Positions 12,247 to 21,947 of a stretch of 64,000 nt of DNA are shown here, piece after piece; position 1 is the first letter of the stretch; every line of letters starts with the position of its first letter. The DNA comes from Oikopleura dioica. Taxonomy: Eukaryota > Chordata > Appendicularia > Copelata > Oikopleuridae. The stretch lies in NCBI GenBank assembly GCA_907165135.1, contig OU015567.1:12839001-12903000 (forward strand), in the 5' to 3' direction. A program made the position numbers and the translations under genes. The notes under the pieces were generated by a model that was not told the origin of the DNA, did not search any database, and was given only the letters and a program-made list of their open reading frames with translations.

Positions 12247-14006
12247 TTAGAAATGCTTCCGAAGGGTACCCTTAGCAGCGTTTAAACAGTGGCGGATGGG
12301 CATCTCCAAGCAAGGAAAGCCCTTTTCTTCCGGTACAAAGAACTTGAAGTAATCTTTTTCGATGCGCAAGAAATCCATGAGCTTGCCCCATTCATAGTTA
12401 GGATTACTGATCATGTTTTCTCCATCGCCAACATACACGTTCTCTGGTCTAAACAGTCGTCCCCGCTGGGATTAAAAGCGGATAAAGTAAACGAACCCGA
12501 AAACCTCGAGATAAGGAGCCAGGTAAGGCGCGTAAGAAGCAAAGCCAGACTCGTGTCCGTTCTCGTAGAGACGGTCCAGCGTTTTCGTGAAGTGAAGAAT
12601 CGCCTGAAAGAGAGCGTACGTAGTCGGTTTTCCGAAGAAACGTTTTAACCTTATCAAGGGGCCCAGAAAGACAGCTTTTACAGTGGAGCTTTTCGCCTTC
12701 TTCTAGTCGCGATGTTCTGTCTGCTTAGGGTGATCACTTTGAAAATACTTTTTAAATTTCTAAAACTTCGAGAGTTTCTTTTGCTTTTTGCGCAGTAATT
12801 AAACGAATTTCCCGTTGCCATTGAAAATGTTTATTTTCTTGTTGTATCGTATCCTGTGGTTTTCACTAGAACTGGAAATATATACGCGCATATTGACACA
12901 AAATACGAATCGTTTATTTTCCAGCTTATTTTCCATCTTTGTAACGAGCTTTTCTAATACGCCCGATTTGAAGTACACTTTATAATGATACATTTTACTT
13001 TGTAAAACATGGAATACTTAGTAGCAATTTACGAAGTTAAAACCCTGTGACTGCAGTTCTCCTTGCTTTCATCCTGAAATTAGGAGATTAAAATGTTGGT
13101 TAGGAAATCATCGATACCGTACCGAAGCTGAGAATACGCTCGTTTGACAGGGTCACAAACGATCGCCACGAGCTTGACGTTTGGATTGATGATCTTCATT
13201 GCCAAGGCTCGCTTTTTTCGAATATAGTCTTTTCCTCCAGCGTATTGTGGCGATTTCTCAATCAAAAGCTCATCATCAGCAGCTCTCGGGAGGCGAGAAG
13301 CGTAAATTTTTCGATGTCGGTCAAGTGCAGCGACGTTGCCGGTCTTGTTGGCATTGATGATGTCGTCCAGGACCGACTCTTTGTCGAAAAATCGAGGTTC
13401 ATTCGTGCGAAAAGTCGCTGCATAAAAAGTCATTAGGTGCTGTTTACAAAACTGTGCTTACCAGATGGATGACAATCCAAAAACGCCAACGCCCCAGTGC
13501 CACACTTGGCGAAGCCAATACCGATGATATCTGGTACACGGTTCCTCAATGTTTGAGTGCTCTAGAAATTTCGTTGAAAAGATCACACGAACAAGCGTGT
13601 GATATTAATTAGTAATTAATAATTACCCTTCGAATTTCCATCGGACACGCATGCTCCAGCAACTTGTCGTCATAATACGCTTTATCCCTTTTGTAAAGTT
13701 TAACTTCATCTTATTTTTAAAATCAAGAAAATCAGTATCAGTAGAACCAGGAGCAGATTCTATTGCTAAAGATATGGATAAATATTAGCTTTGCCTAATC
13801 TCTTCTCGAATAATCGTCGTTGGTTCAAGATTGGAAGAAACATAGGCGCGATCATAAGGCGACACATTGTTCAGAATATATTCATTGACTTCCTCCATGT
13901 TGTCAGAGTTGTATCTTCGCTCAGCATAATTCAAAGGAATGGTTTTTTCTTTGCCAGTGACATCATCTTTGTGCCATAAATTGGTGCCAAAGAAGATGAA
14001 TTCTGC
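12247..14006 (-). CDS. Heparan sulfate 3-O-sulfotransferase-like sulfotransferase
   Basis: Golgi-type sulfotransferases move sulfate from PAPS to glycans. On the minus strand: an exon from 14006 (AEFIFFGTNLWHKDD...), then about 13710-13627 (KLYKRDKAYYDDKLLEHAC), 13561-13462 with the PAPS loop (PDIIGIGFAKCGTGALAFL, human family consensus GxxKxGTxAL), 13417 to about 13113 (TNEPRFFD with the catalytic Glu; IEKSPQY; VCDPVKRAYSQL), about 12708-12470 (SYAPYLAPYLEVF), and 12440-12247 (YVGDGENM, KGFPCLEM, stop 12247-12249). Motif order and spacing follow HS3ST. Intron 13418-13461 is 44 bp GT-AG. In the 3'-phosphate motif the usual Arg before (D/N)P is Cys. The join near 12440-12470 has several possible splice choices (GT or GG donor). 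The N-terminal membrane anchor exon was not found; the 14006-13790 exon may be stem region or a neighbouring gene. Confidence 0.75.
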
Positions 14007-14790
14007 CTGTGTAACAGTACTTTATTGAGCTTTCGAAATTTGAAAAAATTATTTGAAATGAAAATCAAGTAAAAAACAGAGAAATCAAGTTTTTGAATTT
14101 TCTCAAAATTTGAACTTTGTTGTTTGTTTTTCTTAGAAGCTCTCTATTCCAATCTGGCTTGGCGCCATGAACTTTCAAAAACCCAATCCCTGAAGACAAC
14201 AAAGAGCAAAATAGCCGAGACCATTACGCTCCTCCTTTCTTGCAGTACTTCTTAAATCTCTCTTTAGAACGTCAAAAAGTAAAAACTTTGAAGATGTCAA
14301 ATTTACCAAAGTGAAAGTTTGTTTGTTTACATTTGTATTTGGAGTTACAAGAGCATTGTTTAGTTTGGAACCGGTCCGGTACAGAGAACGAAATGCCAAA
14401 GAATGTTACGATTACGCGTGTTTATTGTGATGAAACCCCAGGAAAATCTCTCCAAACTTACTGTAGAAACATATTTTTCTCTTCATTCAGTTCTCTCTTT
14501 CATGATGTTAATTGCAGATCAAGTCATAAAAAACGTCACTATACTGCGTTTCTTCCTTTTAATACTTGACTTCGTAATCAAACCGGAGGCCGATGAAGAA
14601 ACTCAATCGTTAAAGCTGCCCGTAAATAATCAAATGTAACCGTATCCGCGCAGGAAGGATTTCATAAGGAGTGACAATAGAACGATTTATGTTTCAGACG
14701 TATCCCGTTACTACATAACGCCGAAAGACTCCTCAAAACATTCAATCAATCATTTTTATTAAGTTTTATTACAAAAGCAGTAAAATATGC
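14007..14790. other. Intergenic/5' region, little content
   Basis: Between the sulfotransferase exons and the 3' end of nardilysin. On the minus strand a short exon-like stretch follows an acceptor near 14190 (GIGFLKVHGAKPDWNREL), which could be an upstream exon of the sulfotransferase. Minus-strand AATAAA-type signals near 14750-14770 suit the nardilysin 3' end. Nothing else recognised. Confidence 0.45.
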
Positions 14791-17700
14791 TCACTCATTA
14801 ATATTTATATATGTTGGGTCAAAAAAGCCAAATCGTGCTCTTGCTTCCTCAATATTTTCAATTTGCTCGAATTCTTCAAAGAAATCTTCCGCTGGAACAT
14901 GTTCCAGACTCAGCTCTTGTCCTGAACTCGTCCTGTTCGATTCGTTTCCTTCGACAACAACGAGGACTATCTTTTTGTTCTCAGTAATGCTTGTTTTGAA
15001 AACGCCGGCGATTTCTTCTTTTGTGATTTGTTTGAGGTAAGAGACTTCAAAATCGACTCTGTCGAATCGGTATTCGCCCTTGGCGATTTCTGCGTTCCAG
15101 TCTTCGAAATCTTCATCAGAGCTGTGTTTTGCGTAGAGAAGACCTTCTCGATGCTCTTAAATCGGGGGTTGGAAGGTAAAAAACGCATCAGGTATTCTTA
15201 CCGTTGAACTTTTCATCCGACAAGTTATTAACGAACTCTTCCATCTCCTTGATAAAATCAAGGACGTGACCATGAATTTCTTTGACAGAAAATTTATCTT
15301 GTTGAGAAACGATGGATATGCCGATGCCAACCATCCCAGAGATGATTTCAAGTTGAATATCCACTGAATATCCAAGACACTTCTTTGTTCTGAGAATATC
15401 GAAGCATGGCTCTTCAAGAATCGTGACCAAGAGTTGATTTTTTATGCATTCTTTGATGGTGACATGACCGACGTGCCAGTGGATGTTGTAGCTTGTGTTG
15501 ACATCAGTTGGGTTGACATTTTTGGTGATGATGACTGACGGCTTATCAGGAACTTGAAGGATTTTTGAGAATCGTCTTGTGAGGCGATGTGGTTCAATGT
15601 TTTGATTCTTTGAGCCGAAGTTTTTGAGGAAAGATCTAATGATCTGGAAAACCGGTTTTTGACCTAAAAGATCTAAGAACACGCGGCTTTTGCTTTCTGG
15701 GATACCTGTGAACTGTTCCATAACTCGATGAAAAATCTTTCTTGCTTCTTTGATGTAGTAGTTTCCTTGGATTTGAAATGAGAGGAAGTAATCGTTTCTT
15801 TTTAGAGATCAGAAACTATGAAGGCTTTTTATTGGAGATTAATGGTTTATATCCGCGCTTGTATATCAATCTTTTCCTGTATGATTTAACGAACTCGATC
15901 AACTCCTCAAGAGTAACTGATTCGAGAGCCTTTATTCTCTCGATGAGAGGAAAATTCGTGCTCTTGAGGAATGACATTTTCAAATCTTCTGAAAGATCCT
16001 CCGGGTTTTGAATTTTTGTCTTGTAATCTTGAAGAAATTGAGCTTTGATCGAGTCAAATTCAGATTGCGATGGCTGAAAGTTCATCATTTGGCGAATTGT
16101 TTCTTCGAGTAGCAAGCTTTTCTGGTTAAAAAAATTTTATTTTCATGAAAAACTAGCATTAGAAACCAGCCTTAGTTTGTCGTTTATTCCTGTGAGTTTC
16201 AGGTTGACCGTGTTCGTATCTGGTTTGATTTCGATAGTGAGAAGGGCTATCTCAGCATCACTTATTTCGTCATCCATTGTTCGAGTGAGAATATACGGGA
16301 AGAATTCATGAATCGCCATGTTTCTAGCGCCCTCAAACGGCAGACTCGATCGTACTAAAAGTGAGATAGTTGCTCGAGGAAGATTTGAATCGCCTTCTCC
16401 TTTGAACCAAAGCTCTCCATATTCTGTGTGCTCGATTTTCTGAATTGCGTCCCAGTCAGTACTCGGCTCGTCGTCTTTGATCGTCAGATCGGTAGCAAGA
16501 TACTTGTTCGACGATGGAATGGAGAACTCACTTTCCCTGGAAGGAAAAAGTAGACAGTACCACCCGCACTGTTCATTCTGTTTCAATCCCTTCCTAAGAG
16601 GCTCACTTTGTTTCCAGCTGGCTATTGTTGCTTCATTCAAATCTTCGATCGAGTATTTCCCGCCCATCCATTTCTCCTCGTGTTCAGTCGCATTTTCGAA
16701 TTTCTTAGAGCTCAAAATCAAGGTGCATCTTTCTGGTGCAAGATATTCAAGAACTTCATCGAGTTTCTCAGAATCGTAGTCGAACAATATGTAGTCGCCA
16801 TCGAGCCACCTGGTAGAATCATCAATGTACTGCATTGTTTCGACAATATCGGTACAGTTAGCAAGGGGCTCTCCTTCTTCCTTGCTGTTCCAGCCAATAT
16901 TATCAACGGCTTTAATTTCTTCGAAAATACGCGCCTTTTCTACTTCTGGCTGCGCTCTAACCAAAGCAAGATAACTGAAGATTGCCTGAACGACTTGTTC
17001 CCAATTGGCGAGACCGGATTCTGTAAGACGGAGTTGTATTCGAATGCGAGAATGGAACTTGTTTTCTTCGATTTCGATCTCTTTCAGGTCATTAGCCCAG
17101 TCGTTTTGCTTGAGATAGTACAAGAAAGAACCTTACCATTGATGACATGAAATACGATTATTTAAATACAAAAGGTTTGATAAATAACGAAAGTCACCAT
17201 TCCTTTTCCACGATGTTTGAGAAGCCAGCTGTAGAACTTGAGCGGCTTGATTCTATGAAGATCAATTTGAGGTGGAATACTCCAAATGATATCCATCAAG
17301 TTTCCATCGGCAACGGGAACGTACTTTATCAGCTTAGAAACATTCTGATCTTCGTATGCGGAACCGATCGACCAGTCCGGTTCGTCCAAGGGGGTAGTAA
17401 GATCGCGAGTAGGGATTTGTGAAAAAATGTCTTCAACCCACTGTTGCATGTCATCGAGTGAATGAGGGCTCTATTTCAGGCTTAGAACCAGGGTTCGGTA
17501 ATTTGAGCTCAAGCTAAAACTCATTTTGGCTAGACGCTCAAATTTCCTCAAATTGAGAACTCAAAGTGACTTGAGAAATCATTTTGAGAAGATTTGAGAG
17601 TTTTGAGTTTTTGGGAGATTTGAGAGTTTTGAGTTTTCAAAACTCAAATTAAGCGAGCGCTTCCTTGATTGGCTCATGGATCGCCAGAATTGATTTCTCA

Positions 17701-18747
17701 CGCGAGCTCTCATCTCTGAGTTCTCAAAACTCAAATTAAAAAACGTGAGTCTCAACTTGAGAGACTCTCAAGCTTTGTTTCCTTGAGTTTTAGCGTGAGC
17801 TCAAATTACCGAACCCTGCTTAGAACATTGAAAATTTACTCTCGAATTCGATGATTTTATCCTTTCCTGAAGAGCGAGTTTCATAAATTTTGACGAATAA
17901 TTTCGGGGAAACCATTCGTGAAGCATTTCAAAGGCAGACTTGCCGATTTCTCTCGGATCTTCAATCAGGCTCTTTTTGTTTCCCCAGTTGAAATTACTTT
18001 GCGGATGGTCTTTTTTCAAAATCGCTTCTTGTAAAATCTGTTCTCTGCGGCAATCGTCATCCATTTTACTGACTTCAAATTCTGAGTGCACTGCAGTGAC
18101 TTTTTTGGATATAAAAATTTATTATAGTTCTTGGTTGCATAATTTTATATCTGATTCCTTCGCGTTCTATAGATTCTTCCTTCATCAACGGGTCGATAAA
18201 ATAATGTGCCCAGATGTCTAGTGCTTCTTGAAACTTATCCGGAGCCACCTCAAAATGATAATTCGTATATTCCGCCTCAGTGAAAGCATTAGAATCCCCT
18301 GAATTTCGAGCGAGAAGCTGTTCGAGCTCATTTTCATCTGGATATTTTGTAGAGCCCATAGAAACCATATGTTCGCAAATATGTGCAAGTCCTTGGCACT
18401 CGGCCTTTTCGTGAAAGCTTCCAACGTTGACTACCATCGAAGCAGCGGCCATTTTTCGACACTTATCTTCCTCTTCATCATCATCACAATCTTCCCAATC
18501 TGAACCTCCGTCCTCTTCTTGCTCGCTTCCCATAGAACTTACACAGGTACTGAATAATCAGATTAATATCAGCTACTGTATCTCGTATCGTTTACCTCTG
18601 ACTAACAAAGCTCTGAGCATTCATACTCGAAGCATCAATGTCCACTTCCGAAACCAAAAGTGCGAGTAAGCCATTATCAAGCTCAATGGCTCGGTAGAGC
18701 TTTTTATCGGACGCAGATTTTTCAGGTCCAGGGAGGATTTTCACCAT
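14791..18747 (-). CDS. NRDC: Nardilysin (M16 metalloendopeptidase), complete, 1,071 aa
   Basis: M16 zinc protease cleaving before Arg of dibasic sites; in vertebrates also a shedding enhancer. Exons: 18747-18596, 18549-18158, 18099-17867, 17470-17203, 17131-16167, 16121-15877, 15797-15202, 15155-14791 (sum 3,216 nt). Start MVKILPGPEKSASDKKLYR, then NGLLALLVSE. An acidic stretch (EQEEDGGSDWEDCDDDEEED) precedes the inverted zinc motif HICEH with MGSTKYPDENE, distinguishing nardilysin from insulin-degrading enzyme, which lacks the acidic insert. The third ligand region reads AVHSEFE. Later family blocks: WVEDIFSQIP, KWMGGKYSIED, NKYLATD, EEPCFDILRTKKCLGYS. Length fits human NRDC (about 1,150 aa). 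Four of seven introns are GA-AG (18100-18157, 17471-17866, 17132-17202, 15798-15876); each was chosen because it restores a gap-free alignment. The other three (46, 45 and 46 bp) are GT-AG. Intron 17471-17866 holds a transposon. Confidence 0.95.
17489..17818. mobile_element. hAT-like MITE (330 bp) inside a nardilysin intron
   Basis: Nearly perfect terminal inverted repeats of about 35 bp, starting CAGGGTTCGGTAATTTGAGC, with one mismatch, and an exact 8-bp target duplication CTTAGAAC (17481-17488 and 17819-17826). Interior is made of TTTGAG/CTCAAA words. Removing the element and one duplication leaves a 58-bp intron, typical for this genome. Confidence 0.93.
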
Positions 18748-18842
18748 CAACCTTCGGAGAGCCAAAATTATAAAACTGTCGGCAAACCATATCGACTAAC
18801 AACACTATCTTTGAAAGGTCTCCGGTCTTCTAGAGAACCGGC

Positions 18843-19540
18843 TTAAGGGATCCCCCCCTGATTTCGCCAACTTTGACCTCTATCTACTTTTTTTTGAGCT
18901 TACGTAGGAAGCTGGTGTTAGGCGCATTAGAAAGCCCGCTTTAAAAGGAGCAAATTCTGGTAGAATCAGCTTGCCAGCATAACATTCGCTTATGCATTAC
19001 AGGCCGTCAAAGTGATTAAAGTTGGCGAAAATGGCTATTTTTGACCATTTTCAAATCGTATCTACTTTTTTTGGGGCTTTTTAATCACCAATATTTTTGC
19101 TTCTATAGATAGCTCAGAGCCTAAACTTAATATTCTGGTAGAACCAGCATAATTGGATGAGTGAAAAAAATTTTCCTAGTTGTAGAACTTTTTGGAGCCA
19201 TTTTTGGCATTTTTTTTGTGGTTAAATGCTCTCTAGCGCCAACAAATAGCCGAAGATTCTAGTGCGGATATCATATTCGTAATCAGCACATTCTAAGCTT
19301 TCGATCAACCCCTAACTTGTCCTCTTTTGATAACGATGAAAAATTGAAAATAATCGCGATTTTCACGCTAAGTACAAATTACATGCATTTTCCCAAACTT
19401 TGGAGGCCAAAATTTTTGGGACGCATTTATGTAGAGGGGTACTATAATATATCAAAATGATCCTCAGAACACGAGGAATCTAATGATAGGCGAAAATGAG
19501 CTGTGCCAAAGTTTTGAAAAATCGGGGGGTGATCCCTTAA
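18843..19540. mobile_element. TTAA-flanked inverted-repeat element (about 700 bp)
   Basis: The left end TTAAGGGATCCCCCCCTGATTT is the imperfect inverse of the right end AATCGGGGGGTGATCCCTTAA. TTAA at both outer ends suggests a piggyBac-type target site. No coding capacity. A segment near 19,430-19,480 (GTACTATA...CAAAATGATC...ACGAGGA) resembles part of the fold-back element at 27.4 kb. It lies just upstream of the nardilysin start codon. Confidence 0.6.
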
Positions 19541-20172
19541 TTATATAGACTTTTATGTTACATAATGCATTAATGTTTTTTGATAAAATGAAAATGACAA
19601 ACGATTTTAGTTTTCCCTTCTTTGAGCAAACGGAACGTCTCCAGAACAAGCAGGACATTTCCCTTCAAAAAAGTTTCGAGAACGAATATTTATCGCTGGA
19701 GCAGATACGAAGGGAAAGATCAGACCAGAGCCGAGTTACTCATTTCGCACCGAGCGGATTCGCTAAAAACAAGCAAGAGACATTCAGAGCTGATATTTCC
19801 CCTGCGCGAGTTATTTCCTACAAATACGGAGATTTCTCTATCAGAGAAAATGAACGGCGCTTTTCTTGGGCAGTTACGAAATCAAGGAAAGATCCTCATT
19901 ACTTCGTAAACAAGTAGTTCGTCTATCAGACTAAAACTTTTTATTTACTCAAATTTTATTTATTTTATCATAAAAAGAGATCCTCAAAAGGCATTGAACC
20001 TGCCTTTGTTTGCAAGAAATCAAGCTCTCCCGATGCTGATACCAAGTTCATCTGCCACGCCCGTCTCAAATTCATAAGAATTAAACGCCATAATTACATA
20101 ATTACGTAAAACCAAGTTTTTGAGACCCACAAAAAGCTTCTACTGCCGGAATATACCGCGTCGACTTTTCAG
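19541..20172. other. Region upstream of the zinc-finger gene; unassigned open frames
   Basis: Two overlapping + strand frames of 95-120 codons cover 19,555-19,917 in different phases; neither shows a domain, and I cannot choose between them. They may contain 5' exons of the zinc-finger/coiled-coil gene that starts by 20173, since that gene has no clear initiator Met in its first identified exon. Confidence 0.35.
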
Positions 20173-21817
20173 CCACAAATTCTCAACAAAATCTTACTCT
20201 GATGAACCTCCCGTCGAAACTGGACGACTATGTGAAAAGCTTCTTTGTGAAAAATGCCAAGGACAGTATTCTATGAGCCTTTGTACGAGTTTTTCTTGCC
20301 GAGCAAAAGTTTATGAAGACTGATCAGTTGATAAACGAAATGGAAAGTGTGGACTTGATGGCTGCGAGTTTAGAATCATCAGAAGCGGATTCAAACAAGT
20401 TGATCATCTCAAACATATAAAATTCAAGTGTCCGATGGGAAATTGCGAAGCGAAATTGAGCTTCGAAGGATTTTGTATTCATGCTTCAGAAGGATGCCAA
20501 GCAAAGCCACTTCGAAAAAAGGAGATTCCCCTGGAAGAAACTGGCTTTCTTCGAAAAGACAAAAACAACAATAACTTTCAGCTTCAATCTTACGAGGGTC
20601 AGTCTTCCATGATTTCCAGCATCTAAACATGATTTCAGACGACGAACAAACGAATATGGTTCATGCGATGCCAAAGCGACCTCCAGTGACAAGAATTGAG
20701 GATGAAAATCTTGGTCGATCTATGGAAAGTCTCAAACTTCGCGATGAGGGTTCCGAAAAAGAAAGGTAATAAAGCGGGCTGTCTAAGAGACAGGCTTATC
20801 TCAGGTCTAGAAAGAAACGAAGCAATATTAATTCTTGATTCAAGATCTCTTACCGGTTTTCAAATATCGAATCTTCATTCTTCAAAAATGTTCAGATCGC
20901 GCCAAAAGAAAAGCTCAAAAGAGAACAACAAGAAGGAAGCTATCCCGTCTCATCTCTGCGGAACCCCCCTTTCTTCCGTGAAAGCACCCGAAGGCTACTA
21001 TGACGACAACCCAGCATTTGACGCTCTACGCCAGCAAGGAATCGCGCTGAAGAATGGAATGTTCGGAAACCACGAAAAGTTCGATTTCCCCATCGGAATG
21101 CGGCCGGTACCAGAAGTTTCTGGGCATCCGAAGGACAGGTTAAGATTTCATGTAATTTATTTTCTGACTGGTATTTTTCAGGCAGTACAAGGTCGTCCCC
21201 GAAAGACAAGAAATGAATATGCAGCAGCAAAATATGATGTATCCCACTCATACACCCGATGGTTTTCTCATTCCTCCAGATATTGACGTCCATCCAGACG
21301 GAGCCCCAATCCCTAAAAAGCCGAGTGGAAGGTTTGAATTAATTTCACATCCATTTTATGTTATTTTTTATTAAAGAGCTCCACCGACACACGAAGAAAT
21401 GATAATCAACCTGACAGCGGAAAAAGACGCTTTAGAAGAAAAACTGTTGCAGGAGCGAAAGGATTGGCGAGCGGAGCAGAAACGTCTCAAGAATAAAATC
21501 TCGGTGTTGGAAAAACTGTCCACTGATTTCAAGGGAAGTGATGAGGGCCTTGGGAAGGTTGTTCGTGAGCTGCAAGCTCATGGTAAGATTTTTTTGCAGT
21601 AGCTTCGGTTTAAGAATTGATTCTAGCAGTGCAGGTTGAGAAAGAGCGAGACGCAGCACAGCGAAAAGTCCGTCATCTGGAGAAAGTCATGGAAAAGATC
21701 GTCAACGACTCAAGCAGACAATCAGCAGCTGCATTGAAACTCGCCGATAGCCAAGAAAAGATGCGCGGTAAAATCCTGTCTTCATTAGATTTCTACCAAC
21801 AGATTCCTGACAAATAA
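20173..21817 (+). CDS. Zinc-finger (TRAF-type-like) and coiled-coil protein
   Basis: Exons: 20173-20282, 20328-20597, 20639-20765, 20896-21138, 21182-21331, 21377-21582, 21627-21817 (stop 21815-21817), all GT-AG, introns 45, 41, 130, 43, 45 and 44 bp. The N-terminal part is Cys/His rich: LCEKLLCEKCQGQY, KCGLDGCEF, DHLKHIKFKCPMGNCEA and GFCIHASEGC, resembling a degenerate RING plus TRAF-type zinc fingers. The middle is Pro/Gln-rich and probably disordered; the C-terminal 120 residues form a coiled coil. An apparent in-frame stop at 20,32x disappears with the 45-bp intron 20283-20327. A polyadenylation signal AATAAA follows the stop at 21827. The next gene begins 130 bp downstream on the same strand, so polycistronic transcription with trans-splicing, known in Oikopleura, is possible. 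Function unknown; 5' end unresolved. Confidence 0.65.
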
Positions 21818-21947
21818 GAGTCTTTGAATAAACGATACTCATTTAATCATCCTTGTGTTCTTTTCCTCCTTGTCTCCTTGAAGGTGGGTTTCTAGAAGGC
21901 CAGCTTGTTTTCACTTCCACGGAGAAAAATCTTCATTGTGAGAGAAA

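Noticed and set aside
20283-20327. In-frame TGA in the zinc-finger gene, first taken as a pseudogene or recoding sign
   Set aside because: A canonical 45-bp GT-AG intron removes it in phase and joins two Cys/His-rich segments.
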